The position numbers were made by a program, and so were the translations under genes. The notes below the pieces were generated by a model. It was not told the DNA's origin. It searched no databases and saw only the letters and a program-made list of their open reading frames with translations. This document shows positions 35,801 to 47,804 of a DNA stretch of 64,000 bases, piece by piece (the stretch's first letter is position 1; each line of letters starts with the position of its first letter). The stretch covers positions 2,333,001-2,397,000 of the forward strand of contig NC_088299.1 of NCBI RefSeq assembly GCF_032854445.1. Direction: 5' to 3'. This DNA comes from Liolophura sinensis (lineage: Eukaryota; Mollusca; Polyplacophora; Chitonida; Chitonidae).

Positions 35801-36760
35801 CTATCTAGATTACGTGTCTATCACCATTAATATAAACCACAGTTTGCCAGGCTTCGCCAATTTGAAATAGAGGCAATTATGGCAGAAATAGAAAATACTG
35901 CCTCGGGACCTTCAGACTGTATCGCAGATGTATGAGTTGATTATATCTTATAGTCTCAACAAATGAGTTATTTTCGTATAAATATAAACAGATATGCCAC
36001 GAAACATAGGACTGGAATGATAGGGCCAGTATTACAAATACCAGTGTACATGGAATTTTTAAATATAATTTGACAAATACATAATTTAGACAAAACTGTA
36101 TTTTTCTATTTTATTGCTGGTAATATGGCTCAAACCGGAAATTTTCTCATCATAAACGCCATTCTTGGTGAAAGATTGTTTAGTATGTCGTTAACAATAC
36201 AAATAACTAAATTAATGTTCCGCATTCATACTTTCCTTATGCCTATTTTGGGGCTTATGTTTCAAACTTCATTGTGGTAGAATTGTTTCGTCAAACTGAC
36301 CTTGTGTTTCTGATTTAGTGACTCTTTTCCTTGCCAGGACTTATGACTTAACTAAGGTCAGCAGACTAGGGCATGTTACAGAACACAAACACTGCAAATC
36401 TACCGTCATCAAGTTTATCGGTACGCAGTCGACAATAAAAGTTAGTTTTAGCCGCCAGACGGCTTTTGCTTTCCTTTTAGAAGCCTGCCATCCACGAAAA
36501 ATAGATATCAGCGTTATGTAGAGGCCATCATCTCTACATATCTCTACAAAATCACCCATTTCTTAATTAAACACCCACATTTAGGAGGATGTCATACAGC
36601 ATACGTCTGACAGCTACGTACGTTTCCACTACATATAATATAGACCACAGCTTGTATGGCTTCACTGACTTGAAACAGAGTCAGTTGTGTTGAAACGCAA
36701 ATAAACCACTAACGTAGATGTCAGTTGAAAGCTCACTAGAATTTACTGTGTTTAAAAAAA
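35800..36760 (+). repeat. U unit fragments (U0)
   Basis: Two short matches to the right-hand part of the U unit. 35830-35935 (CCACAGTTTGCCAGGCTTCG, GCAATTATGGCAGAAAT, CCTCGGGACCTTCAGACTGT, ATCGCAGATGTATG) resembles 53805-53905. 36640-36700 (ATAGACCACAGCTTGTATGG, CTTGAAACAGAGTCAGTTGTG) resembles 42315, 50485 and 53805. They are diverged and separated by unrelated text. Confidence 0.55.
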
Positions 36761-36866
36761 TTCAACTCATTGAAATGCATTTGGAACTTTGGATTCCACG
36801 GTGACCTTTTTCTGCCCACATTGGACCAGTGACTTCAAATACGGTTTTGGGAAAAATTCTCAACCC

Positions 36867-36884
36867 TACCCCCCCCCCCCCCCC
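36867..36884 (+). repeat. Poly-C tract
   Basis: A near-pure C run (CCCTACCCCC... then CTTAC), G-quadruplex-prone on the minus strand. Confidence 0.8.
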
Positions 36885-38560
36885 TTACTTTCCTGGACGG
36901 TGTTTAACAGGCTTTCATCTGAAAAAATATATTTCATTTTAGTGTTTTCTTTGCCTTTAAAACAGAACAACCTGACTCGGGGTTGTCATATCATGGTTCA
37001 CACAGGTGAAGTAGAGGATCAGTTTAATGTGAATGCGTTGGTAAATACCATGGGTATAACTGCTTCTCTGTCATGGACACCACAGAGCAATCTAGGGAGT
37101 TACGGTAATTGTCAATAGCACTATCTAAAAAAGAATGTTCAGTTATTAACATAGGGCAAAAAGTGTTTTCGACGAAAGTTTTCATAATTTCGTCAGGAAC
37201 AGTTTGTGTTCTAATAAACTATCGGGCCATTATTGTTTGGTGAAATAAATTATGAATCAACGTTAACCTTTTTTGGTATTTCGACAAACCTTCATAAATT
37301 AACTTTCAGATTCTCGGGCTAGCAGTGGTCTGACTTCCGCTCTACTGTATTGGGATGCTGTCTAAACTGTTAGGACAGCTGGTCGACAATTGCCCGGAGA
37401 GTGGCCAGTCAAGTCACAAAAACTCTCTTGGTGGCCATGAAATGTCCATGGCCGAGGTACGACTGACACTTCTGATCCAAAACAACCATTCCGGTCACGT
37501 AGATCTGTTTGTGTCGTGTCGGTGTACAGATATGCCCTTTACGAGCGTATTGAATGCCTGCAATTACTGTTTTTGTCCTGGTTACAAACATTAACATCAG
37601 TCACGCACTTTCCCCGTATATCCTCCGAACCTGGAACGAACTGCATTTTTTGTGTTGCTGTAACAATTATGTCCTCACGGATCAATTTGAACCTGTAGGA
37701 TGATTAAATAAAAAGCATAAGTTTGCAATTAGCAATAAAAACCCTGATTGTCTCATTCTGATTGTTAACAAACGCTTAACAATCGTTGGTGTGACCGAGG
37801 AAGATTAACTGGCAGGTTTATGTTAGAAATGTTCACACTTTCACGGGTTATTTAATAGTTTGAGCCACTGCCTGGATATTTTGACCCTATTTTCTTCTTC
37901 GACAGACTGACAAAGTCGATCTCGCAGGAAATTGCTTCTGAATTAATAGCCTTGATAACAATTTAAGCAAGCAATTTCCACCGGTTTACCAGTATTGTGT
38001 ATGTGACTATGTAGATGAAAATTAATTCCCTGTTTGTATGATTATGTTTCAAACTCTTCTGTCTTTTCAATAGCAATTTCCCGGAAGAATCCCTCACAGA
38101 AAAGCCGTGTTTCAGACCGTTACATTTATTGTATCGACATGAATTTTCGGAATGTCGCCCCAAATGTCGAAGATGACCGACGATTATTATCCAGATATCT
38201 TCATCCAGCAACTAACGAAAAAAAAAAACTTCAGAGTTTTATAAGTCTAGAGTCTAAGTTTTCGAACAAGACAAAACGCTGTCGCTTAATGCCACACTGA
38301 AGAATGTTTATCTTAAACGATGGTGGGTTCTATGGGTGGACAAAAAAGGAATGCGCACAGAAAACCACCTACCTTTGGCAAATTACTGACGAACTTTTTC
38401 CATTGTGAAGTACACGTACGCACTCCATATTCGTGCGAGAAAGCTTCGAATCCTACCGCACGAGTGTCGTCGACCGCTTATTGTCACTAAAAGGGAGAGC
38501 CATACAGTTCCCTGTCCGGGTTAGAACACTCGCCTACTGTGTAGGGATTAAAAACTGAGA

Positions 38561-38770
38561 GGGGATCTCCGTGGGCAAGATGCTTAGGGTGGCAGCACGG
38601 CATGACCCAGGAGCCCCTCACCAGTGTGGTCGCTGTGAGTTCAAGTCCAGCTCATACTGGCTTCCTCTGAGGCCATAAGAGGGAAGATCTGCCATCAACC
38701 TGCGGATGGACGTGAAATATTCCTGAGCACGACGTAAAACACCAATCAAAGAAAGAAATAAAGAAATAAA
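38561..38770 (+). mobile_element. SINE A with internal deletion
   Basis: The head and B box are present (CATGACCCAGGAGCCCCTCA, GGTCGCTGTGAGTTCAAGTC, CAGCTCATACTGGCTTCCTC), then CATCAACCTGCGGATGGACG runs directly into TGAAATATTCCTGAGCACGA, so the middle block found in other copies (CCCGGTTTCC...CATAATGCTGGCC) is gone. The tail is (AAAG/AAAT)n. Confidence 0.9.
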
Positions 38771-41165
38771 AATCGTCAGTGAAGACATTTCTGTGTCCAA
38801 GGCTATTGGTGGGGCCAGGAGTAATAGCTCTACCAATTCTATAAGTCTGGTCAAGAAAATAAAAAGACAATTATAGTATTAAAACCCATGGATGAACATG
38901 TACATATACGACATCTGACCTCTGAAGCTTTTTGTCACCACTGTGCCTTTTTATCAGGGCTTAATCTCATTTTGCTTCGAAGATACTTTGTGACGTTTAT
39001 TTTTTTGTCTTTCTTTTTTCTTTTTATGTCCAGCATACCACGGCACAGCCGTCTGGAACCTGGAAAGGTCTGTGGACGAGTGGAGAGGGGAAGCTTTCTG
39101 ACATGATCTGTCTAGTATGAGTGAGATGCACACTGATTATTATGTCAAATCTTCATTATGAGTGAGACAGTTCCTCCGTAGAATCTTGGGCCAGGCCAGA
39201 AGGGACCGATAGTGACATGCTCTCTCTTTTACCATCGGTCATACTAAAGACATGCATGTGCAATATTTACATAAGGTAAGCCTTCCATTGCATAAACAGT
39301 TTCATTTTGCAATGCCCTCTGTGTATTACTGGAGTTTTAAAATCTGCTAAACATTTTAGTCAAGGACCTGGTACGGTAATGCGGAGAATCGGCCCCACAG
39401 AGGGACGATGAGAGAGTACACATTACCAGTTCCCAGCACAGTTCTGTAAATTTCCAAATCAGAAGTATAAATCTTGAACAAAGCACTCCTAAAACTTATA
39501 TGCCCATAAAACAGATGGTTGCTTAGTAATAATAGTAATAGTAATAAAAAATGCACTCTCGATCAAAAACGCCAATTTTTCGTTCAAACGAGACGCTGTG
39601 TTTTTAATTTACAGTATGAAGATCAACGTTAATCAGAAAAATATCTTTACTGAAACTTTCATGTGTGTATTTCTATGTGTTATCAAAGTCTCGCTTCGGT
39701 TAACGTTTGTCTTTATATGTAAAATAGAAACCTTAAAATGTGATCGATTTTGTAAAATTGTGGCATGTTTAAAATACATATTTCTGCCTCAGGCTCTTGG
39801 GCATCCTCAGTAGTTCAATGGACTATCGCAGTCGTTATTGAGAAAAGGTTGCTCCTAAAGGAAAAGTTGAAATCTTTCTGGCAATCTTTTCTTCACTTGG
39901 AAACATACTTTTGTGTGAGTAATGATAAAGGCCGTGTTGCATTAAATAAGTGTTATCTTGAATTAGAATGGTTAAGACTTGGCATTACGTAATGTTTGGC
40001 AAATATGGCGAAATCATACGTGAATCCCGGTTGAGAGCACCTGGTCCTCTGGCTATCATTAACATTAAGATGTTATGTGTAGAGGAAGTATAAAGCAGAA
40101 TGTTACATTTGCCATACATTTATTTAATTGATTGGTTCATAACTGCGTGTTAATTTTTCAGAAAGTTACATTTAACTGCATAATGCAGTCATTTTTCACG
40201 ATTCTACAGTGTTTAAATCATCATGTTACAAAAAAATCTTTCAGTGTCACTAGTGCCAGCTACAATTTTTCGAAGGTATGACCTATGCATCGCCTCAGTG
40301 CCTGTTTGGAGCTTTATAGGTCGCATGCTAGCCATAAACAGGAAAAGACGAGTAAAACAGAACTGAAAATAAGCAGCAGCCTTCATGAGTGTGTCAGTAG
40401 CTGTCACCCAAAGCTATAGTCAGTTTGGCTGCTTGAGGTGAACAGTTTCTTTGACGGGGGCCGATTACCCGCCTTACCGTACCAGGTCCTTTTCACTTGT
40501 TGATGAGATGTGTTTTCTACAAAACAATCCAAAATGGCCCTTTAGTCCAGTTCTCATTTGTTATATGGATACGAAGTTCCATTAGTCAAATTCGACGAAG
40601 GTATAACAACTCGCTGTGCATGTGTGTACTGGGCTATACATTGAGCAATTGCGCATTCTGTCTTCATGCTACGAAAACAGATTGTCTCCCAAGGATATAC
40701 TCTCTCTTAATGCATGCATTTTGATAATACTTTTATGACCTTTGGGATTTACTTTATTAGTGTGTAGGTTTTCGCCACAAAGGTGTTAAAAGGATCTCTC
40801 CACGAATGTACTTTTATTGAGTGAGTCAATACGACTTCGCTTTTGTGACTTTATTTTGTAGCTTTGATAGCAGCTCTGCCCTAGGTATGGTCCATCACTC
40901 TTTATAAGGAAAAGTCAGTCTTCAAGCATGGTCTACAGTAAGCTTTGAAAGACCTGCCCACGATCACAATACGGATTCGCTCTGAACCCAGAACAGGCGA
41001 CTTGGTGTCCTCCTTTGAAGGTTCGCTAATGAATAGGAAAAGACACGGCAAGAGTTCTCGTTTGTTCTCTCACAAACCTGTGCTGGGGCTGGGCGGCTCG
41101 GATATAGACCGTTATATCATCTGTCTGGAGAGAACTAAGAAAAATGCCATTAGCTTATCGCCCTA

Positions 41166-41540
41166 CTATTTGTTAAGCTGTAAGAATATGTGCGAGTGTT
41201 CGGGATTTTCTTGTGAACAGCTGACACGATTTGGAACACCCGCCAAGATGGCGCGAATAGCTGACGCTGTTGTGTAATTAGTTTTGGAGTAGAACCAGCA
41301 GTCGTTGTCGCTCCAAGTGCATTTACATGTGAAATAGTTCTTGTAGGCATTTATTGTCGGTATGTATAAAAACTCAATTTTCCGTTATCCAGCTTTCATT
41401 TAGGGACAGTGGCTTAAATTGTTCTTCAGTCAGTTAGATATTTTACAAAATCCATTTAAAGGCTGGATTCGATAGAAGACGTTTTCTGCGTCGTATGGTG
41501 GGCCTTATTGACCACATTAGTATTGTATGCTGATCATCAA
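41166..41540. other. High-identity block shared by U1 and U2
   Basis: By eye I count about a dozen differences from 49393-49767 across some 375 bases, clearly fewer than in the flanking paralogous text. It contains CCGCCAAGATGGCGC at 41240-41254 and a TATAAAAA sequence near 41366. More diverged versions lie at 53090-53275 (U3) and 60770-61000 (U4). Recent gene conversion or selective constraint could explain it; no product is assigned. Confidence 0.6.
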
Positions 41541-41830
41541 ACCATAACATCTCAGCAGGCAGAATGCATAAAATTTCTCTCAGATCCACGATGGTAGATC
41601 ACAAAGTCGCTAAATATCGATCTGTAGTGCAAAGGTACACTGTGTTTTGAAAGCGACAGGATCAACCGTGCGTTTTTTTTTCTTTTTTTTTCTTTTAATG
41701 TTGTCCTCGATTATTTTTTAGCGCCAGACTCAAGCATATTTCACTCAGGTAATATACACCAACGCTCTTTAGCTGCAATTTTGGGTCCTCACTTATCGAG
41801 TGAATAGCATGCTAGTACAGTACAATGACT

Positions 41831-42240
41831 AATGAGCCTCTAACCAATGCTAGATCCAGGGTCAATGCTGGGTCGAGTCACACCGAAGACTTTAAAAGAG
41901 GAAGTTGTAACTTCCTCTTTTGGCGTTCAGCATGAAGAGGATAGTGCAACGACTGGTTGACCCGTATCAGTATAATAGCTCGGGAGGGGCGCCTTACTTG
42001 CCTTCAGTGAGGCGTCTCAGTGAAGCAGCACTTAATAAGCGGTGAAAATCCGCTCCGCAACAAGGAGGCACATCACATGCACTCTAAAGATTCCTTCGTC
42101 GTCATATGACTGACAAATTGTTAAATACGACGTTAAACCCCAAGCACTCACTCACTCACTCACTCACTATCTCACCAGTGCAGTCGCTGTGAGCTCAACT
42201 CCAGTTCATGCTGGCTTTCTCTTCTGTCGTACACATACCT
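41831..42240 (+). mobile_element. SINE A remnant split by a SINE B insertion
   Basis: The host fragment reads TAATGAGCCTCTAACCAATGC (to 41850) and resumes as CTCACCAGTGCAGTCGCTGT (42171 on), then GAGCTCAACTCCAGTTCATG and CTGGCTTTCTCTTCTGTCGT. The unsplit counterpart is at 50308-50430 in U2, so the SINE A fragment predates the U1/U2 duplication and the SINE B came later. Confidence 0.75.
41851..42170 (+). mobile_element. SINE B, apparently full length
   Basis: About 320 bp. The flanking 11-mers CTAACCAATGC (41840-41850) and CTCACCAGTGC (42171-42181) match at 9 of 11 positions and are the probable target-site duplication. In order: a head with a B-box-like GGGTCGAGTCAC, a 13 bp perfect hairpin (41894-41921), GGGCGCCTTACTTGCCTTCA, GTGAGGCGTCTCAGTGAAGC, CAACAAGGAGGCACATCACA, TCGTCGTCATATGACTGAC, AATACGACGTTAAACCCC and an (ACTC)n tail. 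Confidence 0.88.
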
Positions 42241-43384
42241 GGGCATATGGTAGTAGGTCTCCCAAGTTCTTGAACTGACATACTTCTGAGAGGCAGGGTA
42301 CATATACATTGGCTACAGATTGCATGCCTTTACTGGCTTGAACAAGACGCAATTATGTTAATTGTAAAAGACTGTTACGGGGTCTTTATATTCTATCGCA
42401 AGTCTGTGACTTCATTTCTCCTTCATTGTCTAGGCAAGCGAACTATTGAAACCGTTTGACACGAATGTACGGCCAAATATCATAGATATAACTTCTTCCG
42501 TGCTATAACCACCACAGAACAAAGTACGCACTTGTGTACAAAAATCAAAATATGGACAATCCCGCTTTTATGAAGACAATAAACTAGTTCTACAAAGAAA
42601 TCGTTTTTAGTCATTCCATAGTCTCCGAGCCAAATTTTATGGCTGACTTAGTTTAGGGCCTTTATAGCGAATTTCACTTATTTTGAGATCTGAGAAAAGA
42701 GATAAGAAACCGAGGAGTACCTTGGTAACAAGTCAGGCTTCTTCCTTTGATAAAACCGATTACGAATTTCGAGTCGTAGGAGAACAAATCATATATGCCT
42801 TATTGTGGCAAGTCTGGATCCCCACAGGGGACTGATTTAACTGTATTTCTTTTAGGCCTCGTAAAATGGAGTTAACACTAGATCCGAGATAGTGGCTATG
42901 GTACAAAGACAAACAACTTTTCTGAGCACTTCGCAGCACAAATTAATCTCCTCGGATTGCAGATTAGTAAACAACTGCAAACCAGTTTTTTTTTCATTAA
43001 CAGACACTGTCTTTCGCAACCTATGAAACATTTATAAGCTTCATTAACTTCCAAAAAATTAGCTCATCTACGAGAATTATGCAATGAGTCCTTTGGTTGG
43101 CGATTGTTAAGAGAGAAAGAGAGAGCGAAACACTACTCATGCCACCCGTTTCTAAACATTTGACAAAAGCAAGCAGTCAGTCAATTCAATCTGGATTGAA
43201 TGCCATTTTAATTTGAAAGGTAAAACTACATTAAATTTAGTAATTTTTTATCAGGTGAACATTCAGACTGTCGGAGTCGAACCTATGCACACGGAGCAGC
43301 AGTGGTCTACTGTATCGGGCTGCTGTTTGGACAGCTGGTCGAAAATTGCCCGGAGAACCAGGTCACAAAATTTAGACATGCTGC

Positions 43385-43535
43385 TCTTGTCCTCAACAGA
43401 TCCTAGTTTATATCCACTCGAGCTGGCTATGAAAAGTCCAGGCTCTGACCCAAACCAAACATTTCGGTCACACAAATCTGTTTGTCTCGAGTCTGTGAAA
43501 ACCCAGTGTATAAACACAAATGCCTGCAGACATCT
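43385..43535. other. High-identity block shared by U2 and U4
   Basis: This closely matches about 55110-55260: TCCTCAACAGATCCTAGTTT, AAAAGTCCAGGCTCTGACCC, GTCTCGAGTCTGTGAAAACC and TATAAACACAAATGCCT are identical in both. The forward frame is open in both (motif SPGSDPNQTFRS), but differences include both silent and replacement changes, and in U3 (51896-52000) the frame shifts by one base. Confidence 0.55.
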
Positions 43536-44309
43536 CTGCTCATGTAGTCGTTAAAATAGCCTTTTCAGTCTGTGTGTCAAGATTATTGGCTTTTTTTGAT
43601 GATATTGTCCCACTTGCGCAACTCAAGAACAATATAGGATCGATGATCCTCCATCAGAGGAGACAATATCAAATCCCCACGCCACATTTTCCTCCTTAAA
43701 AATGTTATATATGAGGTATTTCATCCGGGGAAAGGTACAAGGGATGGACGTTTTATAACAGATTTTCAGGAGAAAATGACATTTAGTGCTGATTGTTCTA
43801 CGTAAGTAGAATATAATACGAAAGAGCACAGAACAGAGAATATAACCAGAGTAGCGAGGACAGCTTAATAGTTGGCAAACGATTTACATCTCTTAGGGTT
43901 TCATTCTAAGTGGTCATATATATGCTTAGCCAGTCGTAACTCAAACGTCTCTGGCCCCAGAATTAGCTTGTTGTGATGTTAATGGAAATTTATTAACACC
44001 ATGGGTTCATTTGCTCAAAATGTTCAGTTTTTGCCATATTTAACAAACAATCACACAAAAAGAAAAAACTGGCACACTGGGCGTTTGCAATTTGTTCTAA
44101 ACAATCTTTGACTGATTACTTGTAAAACAGTAATAACCTGCATTCATCAATTCATCACAGACACTAGCAGAGTTCTCTTTTCGGTGATTAATAAATAGGC
44201 CGATTTTTACATTTAGTACTTTGCACCTAAAGTTTATAAGATGTGGCAAAAATAGGTAAAGAAAAGATTTTGAAAAACGCAGTGTATCATGTTTGAAATA
44301 GGCTCGAAA

Positions 44310-44720
44310 AGTTATTGTTTGGAAACAGCTTAAGGGCTCATTGTTTTTGGAGCAGCTTAACGTCTCATTGTCGCTTAAGGAGTCACCTTTGTGGAAATTC
44401 TTGCTAAGTCATTGTTTAAAAAATATCTACACGTCTTCCAAACGACTTGAAATGTTCAAAGTCGTCGTTTTGGAGCTGCGTGACAAGTTATCTTCTTAAA
44501 GCAGTCCAATAGTCGTCGTCATGGAAACACCCGTCGACATGGAAACTGTTCGAATTCGTCTTACTGGAGGTATCCTTAAGATTTCTCACCTTGGAAACAG
44601 CTTGCAGTCATCGTCTTGAAGCCTTACATCTTCTGTTGCAAAGTTTGAAGACCATCGTGTGCGAAACAGCTTGAATAGTTCAGGTTTTCGCAACACCTCA
44701 AACAGTCCTATCACCTGAAT
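44310..44720 (+). repeat. Degenerate short repeat region in U2
   Basis: Variants of GTC(A/G)TCGT(C/T)TTGGAAACAGCTT recur every 30-60 bases (for example near 44322, 44464, 44513, 44589, 44608 and 44651). The paralogous stretch in U4 (56010-56310) shows the same kind of text, so the repeat predates the duplication. Confidence 0.6.
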
Positions 44721-44941
44721 GTCTTGTTCAACTTTGTTCAGCCAAGATGTATTTAGATAGATCAGAACTGTAGTTCTCCTCAAACCCCTGCACTTAAAAT
44801 TCCATCTCAAATTCCATCAAAAACGCCCTTACCCATTTAATCAGGAAAACATCTGAAGTAGAGAGCGTAGACTAAACACATGAGTTGATAAACCTGCAGC
44901 ATAAGTATTGCACATCGGATGGCTTTTTCATCTCAAACAGA

Positions 44942-45570
44942 ACCACACCCCAGTCAACAAAACTCAGACGAGAAATACTCAATGAAGAACACCCCAGTCA
45001 ACAAAACTCAGACGAGGAATACTCAATGAACAACACCCCAGTCAACAAAACTCAGACGAGGAATACTCAATGAAGAACACCCCAGTCAACAGAACTCAGA
45101 CGAGGAATACTCAATGAACAACACCCCAGTCAACAGAACTCAGACGAGGAATACTCAATGAAGAACACCCCAGTCAACAGAACTCAGACGAGGAATACTC
45201 AATGAAAAACACCTCAGTCAACAAAATTCAGACGAGGAATACTCAATGAAGAACATCTCAGTCAACAAAACTCAGACGAGGAATACTCAACACCCCAGTC
45301 AACAAAACTATTAAGAGGAATACTCAATGAAGAACACCCCAGTCAACAAAACTCAGACGAGGAATACTCAATGAAGAACATCTCAGTCAACAAAACTCAG
45401 ACGAGGAATACTCAATGAACAACACCCCAGTCAACAAAACTCAGACGAGGAATACTCAATGAAGAACACCCCAGTCAACAAATCTCAGATGAGGAATACT
45501 CAATGAAGAACACCCTAGTCAACAAAACTCAGACGAGGAATACTCAGTGAAGAACACCCCAGTCAACTGG
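44942..45570 (+). repeat. 44-bp minisatellite, about 14 units
   Basis: The unit is CACCCCAGTCAACAAAACTC, AGACGAGGAATACTCAATGA and then AGAA or ACAA. AGAA and ACAA endings alternate in the first part, which suggests an 88 bp two-unit block. Some units read ATCTCAGTC and one is shortened near 45285. U4 keeps only two or three degraded units at 56345-56440, so the expansion is specific to U2. Confidence 0.95.
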
Positions 45571-47804
45571 ATAAAATTTAGGGCATTTAATGAAACAATT
45601 GCATGTATAAAAGGATCTGAGGAGCATATTTCTGTGACGTTTTCGTCTGTGTTGTAGCCTATTTCTTTTTCCTTTTTGTTTACGTTTGTTGGCGATACTC
45701 GTCTCCTTTTCAGAATAAAATGTCGTTTACAAAAACCAAGACTTAAGAATGTATACACAGTTTCAGATTGCCTCTTTGCCACTTTATCCTTGGAATATAT
45801 TATTTACTGTACTAACTAGATGGTGAATAATGGAGATACGGGTTGAAAGAACGGAAATAGGGAAAAGATAACAGAAACTGCTTGTAACTGTATAAAGGCA
45901 ACAAAGCACATCCATCCCCTTGTGTGGTTTTATACAGATTTCGGAAAGGAAGGGCCCAGCAGGTAGGAGGCATCTTTCATATCTAGAAAAACAGTTAAAT
46001 GGCTTTTTTTCAATCTTAAGTAAAACAAGGCCCATAGCTTTAAAAGTCGTTAGCCTTTAGCATTTAATATGCTCAATTATCGGTTTTGTATTTTTGATCT
46101 CATCACACCTTTTGCCGACTGCATTTCTGTGAGCCGTAGTTTCCATTGTAGATGCGCCTGTCAAAACATTTATACTACAAACTCTAATTAATATGGCATT
46201 TTTCTCCAATCAATATGACTTTTTATTCTTATCTGGCAGACTATGAAATCTCGTCAGGGATCTTGAGTAATTTGTTTAATATCTGGAGATGGGGACAACT
46301 GATACCTTATAGCACCTGTCAATTGCCTATTGTATTCTTAAACCATCCGCCTGCCATCCGTCTTATCGATCGTTTAATATTAACCCAGACGAAACATGCC
46401 TTTTCCGAAATATTTCATACGTTACAAACATTTAATTCAGTCACCGATTTTTAGATATATTCACACGATCATAGGGTATTTTATGGTTTGAGCTACTCTG
46501 TGGATATTTCGACCAGATGCTCCTTTTCTACTGTCTGGCGGTATATCTTGTCAAAGTGCCTCATACAGGAAATTGCTTTTCATTTAATGGCCCTGACAAA
46601 ATTTAAGCAAGTAATTTCCAATGGTTTACGAGGGTTGCGTAAGTGACTATACATGTATATTTGGAATTTAATTCCTTATTTGCATAATTATGTTACAAAC
46701 CCCATTGTCTTTGGGATAATAATTTCCCGCTGGAGTACCTCACAAAAAATGACATGTTACAGGCTGTTATATTTATTCTATCTCCATGTACAAACAACAA
46801 CGCAAGTGTCTTCGACTGTTTAGAGCTCTAAAGAGCACCATTTAAGACATTTATTGTCGCCCACGTCACTTTTGTACCCAATAATGTAGTTAACAAATTA
46901 AATGAATGCCAGAAATCTAGCCAAGTAAGTAAATCATTAATGTGTCTAAGCCCATGGGTCTATATATGTCACGATTGTCCCCTCATAAACTGTTTCTCAT
47001 TGTGGTACGCTTTTATCACGGAAAAATCTAATGTTACCGTTCAGATATTTCTTCTCACGTGCATTTTTTCTTTCCTTTTTTATGTCCATCACATCAGCGG
47101 ACAGTCATCTTGCAGCCGTTGAAGTGCAGTGGACGACTGGAGATGGGAAGCTTTCAGACATGACCTGTCTAGTATGAACTAGATACAGACTGATTGCAAT
47201 GTCAACTCTTCATTTTGAGCCAGACCGTTCCTCGATGCAGCCCTGGGCTAAGCTAGAAGGAACCGATGATGACATGCTTTCTCTTTTACCCCTTAAGGCA
47301 TGCATGGACAATATTTACATAAGGTATGCCTTGTTGTATGTTAAATGTGACGACAACACATCATTTTGAGTATTTCTAGGCCAATGACGTCTAATAAATT
47401 GCAATTAACATCATTGCATTTTTTTTTACCATATTCTGTTCAAGCCATGGTGCTAAGGGGCGTGTAAATTGATACTATTCATGCATTTACATGAACAGTT
47501 AGAATAAAACCCTGATAAACTGACAAGAGTTCGTACTTCACCGGTTACGTGTGACCATTTGCTAGTTATCACACAGTCGTCGCTGCTCTGGTCTTACTCT
47601 CTATGCTGTACGTTTTTAATAATATGACATTCTATAAACAGTTTCATTATGGATTGTGGGAACACAAGTAAAGAACATTTAGCTCTCATACTTTACAAGA
47701 GAACAATGGAGTCGCTCCTGACTGGTTTCGAGGAGAAATTGCGCGGGAAAAGGTACCATTTTATGGACACCAGCAATATCCCTTCATTAGGGGTTCACGC
47801 AGGT

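Larger units (their letters stand above)
37290..43200 (+). repeat. U unit, copy U1
   Basis: Landmarks in order: GGGATGCTGTCTAAACTGTT near 37350, GGACAGCTGGTCGACAATTG, GGTCACGTAGATCTGTTTGTG near 37493, GGATATTTTGACC near 37873, TTCCCTGTTTGTATGATTATG near 38027, CAGCCGTCTGGAACCTGGAAA near 39047, GTGTAGGTTTTCGCCACAAAG near 40762, CTGCCCACGATCACAATACGG near 40954, GACACGATTTGGAACACCC near 41223, AGAAGACGTTTTCTGCGTCG near 41474, ACGAATGTACGGCC near 42461 and TAATCTCCTCGGATTGCAGA near 42945. Relative to U2 about 2.5 kb is missing near 37.7 kb. Open frames do not stay open in other copies. Confidence 0.85.

Noticed and set aside
42148-42168. (CACT)n tract as a microsatellite or CRISPR-like repeat
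   Set aside because: It is the tail of SINE B. No spacer-repeat pattern exists.
44942-45570. Regular 44-bp units as a CRISPR array
   Set aside because: The units are contiguous and similar throughout, with no unique spacers, and the DNA is eukaryotic.
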